A stretch of DNA of 64,000 nt from Herbiconiux aconitum. GTDB lineage: Bacteria > Actinomycetota > Actinomycetes > Actinomycetales > Microbacteriaceae. Positions 62,069 to 64,000 of this stretch are shown here, piece after piece. Where the stretch lies: the NCBI RefSeq assembly GCF_024979235.1, contig NZ_JANLCM010000001.1, positions 496,001 through 560,000 on the forward strand, in the 5' to 3' direction. The notes below the pieces were generated by a model, which was given only the letters and a program-made list of their open reading frames with translations, ran no database searches and was not told where the DNA came from. Every line of letters starts with the position of its first letter. The stretch's first letter is position 1. Position numbers and translations under genes: made by a program.

Positions 62069-62755
62069 TCAGCTCTCGTCGACCCGCGCCGCGATGCGCC
62101 GGTAGGAGAGAGCGATGTGCTCGCGCATGGCCTCCTCCGCGGCATCCGCGTCTCCGGTGTGCAATGCCCTCAGCACGGCATCGTGCTCGCCCGCCGCGTC
62201 TTCGGCGATGCCGTGGGCGAAGTACAGCCGGTAGAGGTGCAGGTGCGAGCGCAGCCGCCCGATCGCGTCGGCCAGCAACGGATTGCCGGAGTGCTGGGCG
62301 ATCAGACGGTGGAACTCGGCGTCTTGGTCGGCGAACGCGCGGTAGTCGCGAAAACGGTCGTCGTCGCGACCCCCACGGGCACCCTCCGCCATCCGCCGGG
62401 AGAGGGCGTCGAGAGCATCGAGGAACTCAGCCGTCGTGCGCCTCGCTGCGAGACCGGCGGCCGGCGGCTCGAGCAGGGTGCGCAGTTCGAACAGCTGCCG
62501 GAGCCCCTCGGCGTCGAGCAGCGGTGTCGCCGTGTAGCCCTTCAGCGGCCGCTTCACCACGAGCCCTTCCGCCTCCAGCCGGGTGAGCGCTTCTCGAACG
62601 GGCGTGGGCGAGACGTCGAGCTGTCGGGCGATGCCGTCGATGCTCACACGGGAACCAGGAGCGATCTCCTGATCCATCAGCAGGCCGAGCACGGCGTCGT
62701 AGACGTCGTCGACCAGGGCTCGCCGGGCCGGCAGGAAGCGCGAACGGTCATCCAT
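62069..62755 (-). CDS. GntR-family regulator with FCD domain
   Basis: 228 residues. Winged helix at ~15-75 (ISIDGIARQLDVSPTPVREALTRLEAEGLV-type, with PVREAL) and an all-helical FCD domain whose metal/ligand residues appear as DAEFHRLI, GEHDAVLRAL and MREHIALS. Such regulators bind organic acids and control their catabolic genes. Its start shares a base with the stop of the enolase-superfamily gene (TGATG), so the two are one operon and the regulator likely represses it through the palindrome at 63876. Confidence 0.92.
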   Translation of the reverse strand: MDDRSRFLPARRALVDDVYDAVLGLLMDQEIAPGSRVSIDGIARQLDVSPTPVREALTRLEAEGLVVKRPLKGYTATPLLDAEGLRQLFELRTLLEPPAAGLAARRTTAEFLDALDALSRRMAEGARGGRDDDRFRDYRAFADQDAEFHRLIAQHSGNPLLADAIGRLRSHLHLYRLYFAHGIAEDAAGEHDAVLRALHTGDADAAEEAMREHIALSYRRIAARVDES

Positions 62756-63858
62756 CAGGCGACCCGGAGCGCGTCGAGGGCATCGAAGTCCCAGTCGATG
62801 CCGAGCCCGGGTTCATCGGAGGGCACCCCGGCACCCTCGACGACGACCATCTCGGTGCGGGTCACGGCCCGCAGCTGCGGGATGTGCTCGAGGTAGAGGG
62901 CGTTCGGCACGGCGCAGGTGAGCGAGACGTGCAGTTCCATCAAGAAGTGCGGCGCGACCTTCACGGTGAAGGCTTCGGCGAGGTGCGCCACCTTGAGCCA
63001 CGGCGTGATGCCGCCGATGCGGGCCACGTCGACCTGCACGATGGCCGCCGACTGCGACTGCAGGTACTCCCGGAACTGCCCGAGCGAATACAGGCTCTCC
63101 CCCACAGCGACCGGGATGCTCGTCGAGCGCGCCAGCGCCCGGTGCCCGGCCACGTCGTCGGCCGGCAGGGGCTCCTCGAACCAGAAGATGTCGAGCGGTT
63201 CGAAAGCGGCCGCGCGCCGGATGGCCTCGGCAGCCGTCAGCGACTGGTTGGCGTCGACCATGATGTCGAGGTCGGGCCCGACGGCGTCGCGCACCGCCTG
63301 GAGCCGTTCTCGGTCGTCGTGCATTCGGGGCTTTCCGACCTTGATCTTCACGCCGCGCATCCCGCGCTCCTGCGATTCCCGGGCTCCGGCCACGAGCTCG
63401 TCGGTGCTGAGGTGCAGCCAGCCGCCTTCGGTGTCGTAGAGCGGGATCGAGGGATTCGCGCCGCCGGCGGCCACCCAGAGTGGCAGGCCCGTGTGCTTGC
63501 AGCGGGCATCCCACACCGCGGTGTCGACGGCGGCGAGGGCGAGACACGTGATCACGCCGACGGCCGTGGCGCGCGTCGTGGCGGCGAGGGCGAGCCAGAC
63601 GGCTTCGGGCCGCGCGGCGTCCAGCCCGATCAGGGCGTCGAGGAGGGTCGTGCGCAAGAGGCTCAGCACGGCGGGGCCGCCGGTGCCGATGGTGTAGCTG
63701 TAGCCGACGCCTTCTCCGCCCGATGCGGTGCGGATGCGCACCAGAATCGTCTCCTGCTTCTGGAAGGACTGCATCGCATCCGTTCGCACCGTCTCGACGG
63801 GGAGGTCGCAGAGCCAGGCCTCGGCGCTGACGATCGTGGTGTCGGGCGTGCTGGTCAC
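62755..63858 (-). CDS. Enolase-superfamily sugar-acid dehydratase (mandelate racemase/muconate lactonizing type)
   Basis: 367 residues from GTG with AAGGA upstream. Mandelate-racemase subgroup residues are in order: KxK lysines in GVKIKVGK, metal ligands Asp in MVDANQ, Glu in WFEEPLP and Glu in AVGESLY, and the general-base histidine in VAPHFLMELH. Dehydratases of sugar acids such as galactonate, fuconate or gluconate fit this pattern. Coupled to a GntR-FCD regulator, typical of sugar-acid loci; the specific acid cannot be assigned. Confidence 0.9.
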   Translation of the reverse strand: MTSTPDTTIVSAEAWLCDLPVETVRTDAMQSFQKQETILVRIRTASGGEGVGYSYTIGTGGPAVLSLLRTTLLDALIGLDAARPEAVWLALAATTRATAVGVITCLALAAVDTAVWDARCKHTGLPLWVAAGGANPSIPLYDTEGGWLHLSTDELVAGARESQERGMRGVKIKVGKPRMHDDRERLQAVRDAVGPDLDIMVDANQSLTAAEAIRRAAAFEPLDIFWFEEPLPADDVAGHRALARSTSIPVAVGESLYSLGQFREYLQSQSAAIVQVDVARIGGITPWLKVAHLAEAFTVKVAPHFLMELHVSLTCAVPNALYLEHIPQLRAVTRTEMVVVEGAGVPSDEPGLGIDWDFDALDALRVA

Positions 63859-63875
63859 GGTATTCCTTCGGCGTG

Positions 63876-63889
63876 TTTCCTATAGGAAA
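63876..63889. promoter_or_regulatory. GntR operator candidate before the dehydratase gene
   Basis: TTTCCTATAGGAAA is a 14-bp perfect palindrome 18 bp upstream of the GTG start. A second partial copy, TAGGATATAGG, follows at 63890-63900. AT-rich compared with its surroundings. The remaining bases to 64000 show no supportable gene apart from a possible rightward start at the very edge. Confidence 0.65.
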
Positions 63890-64000
63890 TAGGATATAGG
63901 TCGGAGGACTTGAACGCCACCCACAATGAAGTGGCCTGGGCTGGCGGCATTCGCCGACCCCCACCCGATGGCACGATGGAACGCGTGCCCGAAGACCCCC

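Noticed and set aside
63976..64000. Start of a rightward gene at the window edge (ATG 63976 or GTG 63985)
   Set aside because: Only a few codons are visible and no ribosome site decides a start; not enough to call.

Overview
The window is high-GC chromosomal DNA, almost certainly from an actinobacterium of the family Microbacteriaceae. The evidence is lineage content rather than a marker gene: menaquinone enzymes (MenG, MenF, a long-chain polyprenyl diphosphate synthase), secreted proteins with cell-wall-binding repeat 2 modules, an F420-dependent-type luciferase-like oxidoreductase, a DUF7882-type small protein, an FprA-type ferredoxin-NADP reductase, many GTG starts and several apparently leaderless genes. 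There is no prophage, insertion sequence, CRISPR array or rRNA. One tRNA (Tyr, GTA) is present. Genes are packed tightly, and 1-4 bp stop/start overlaps mark most operons.

Layout. 1-5.4 kb: tail of an aldose 1-epimerase, then a divergent sugar or sugar-acid catabolic locus (Gfo/Idh oxidoreductase and TIM-barrel isomerase leftward; 2-hydroxyacid dehydrogenase, KDPG-type aldolase and a phosphotriesterase-fold hydrolase rightward) with two FadR-type GntR operator candidates between the arms and no regulator beside it. 5.4-9.8 kb: tandem hairpin repeats, tRNA-Tyr, a transglycosylase lipoprotein, a PIN/Phd-type toxin-antitoxin pair, YajQ, a NUDIX hydrolase and a flavoprotein oxidase. 9.9-17 kb: a MocR regulator diverging from an EamA exporter, FprA, and the menaquinone genes. 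17-21 kb: FAS1 lipoprotein, two DUF202 proteins, a cell-wall-binding protein and two membrane proteins. 21-27.4 kb: an ECF-type importer (S subunit, double ATPase, T subunit) with a siderophore-interacting flavoprotein and a DtxR/IdeR-like box, interrupted by an opposing gene for an anchored M15-like peptidase.

27.4-34.8 kb: DMT exporter, a DEAD-box helicase with a very long Arg-rich N-terminus, monooxygenase-like proteins, an MFS transporter and a ketopantoate-reductase-like protein. 34.9-40.5 kb: a TetR-MMPL-YhgE operon in which the MMPL transporter carries a fused, degenerate ABC-ATPase-like domain. 40.5-47.8 kb: a beta-propeller/cell-wall-binding secreted protein, an NAD-dependent epimerase, DUF1304, and an RND (HAE1) pump. 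47.8-56.9 kb: a complete kdp potassium operon (an extra small peptide, kdpF, A, B, C, D, E) ending in corA. 57-64 kb: small proteins, an AI-2E-family permease, a thioesterase, the YczR/YczE pair, L-rhamnose mutarotase, and an FCD-type GntR regulator with an enolase-superfamily sugar-acid dehydratase.

The most unusual things seen are: (i) a ~141-bp repeat present twice (44355-44495 and 58863-59004), each copy at the 3' end of a leftward gene, predicted to fold into three hairpins whose stems differ by compensating changes; (ii) the MMPL/pseudo-ABC fusion next to YhgE; (iii) an ECF importer that looks iron-linked rather than thiamine-linked; (iv) an unannotated 31-residue membrane peptide translationally coupled to KdpF.
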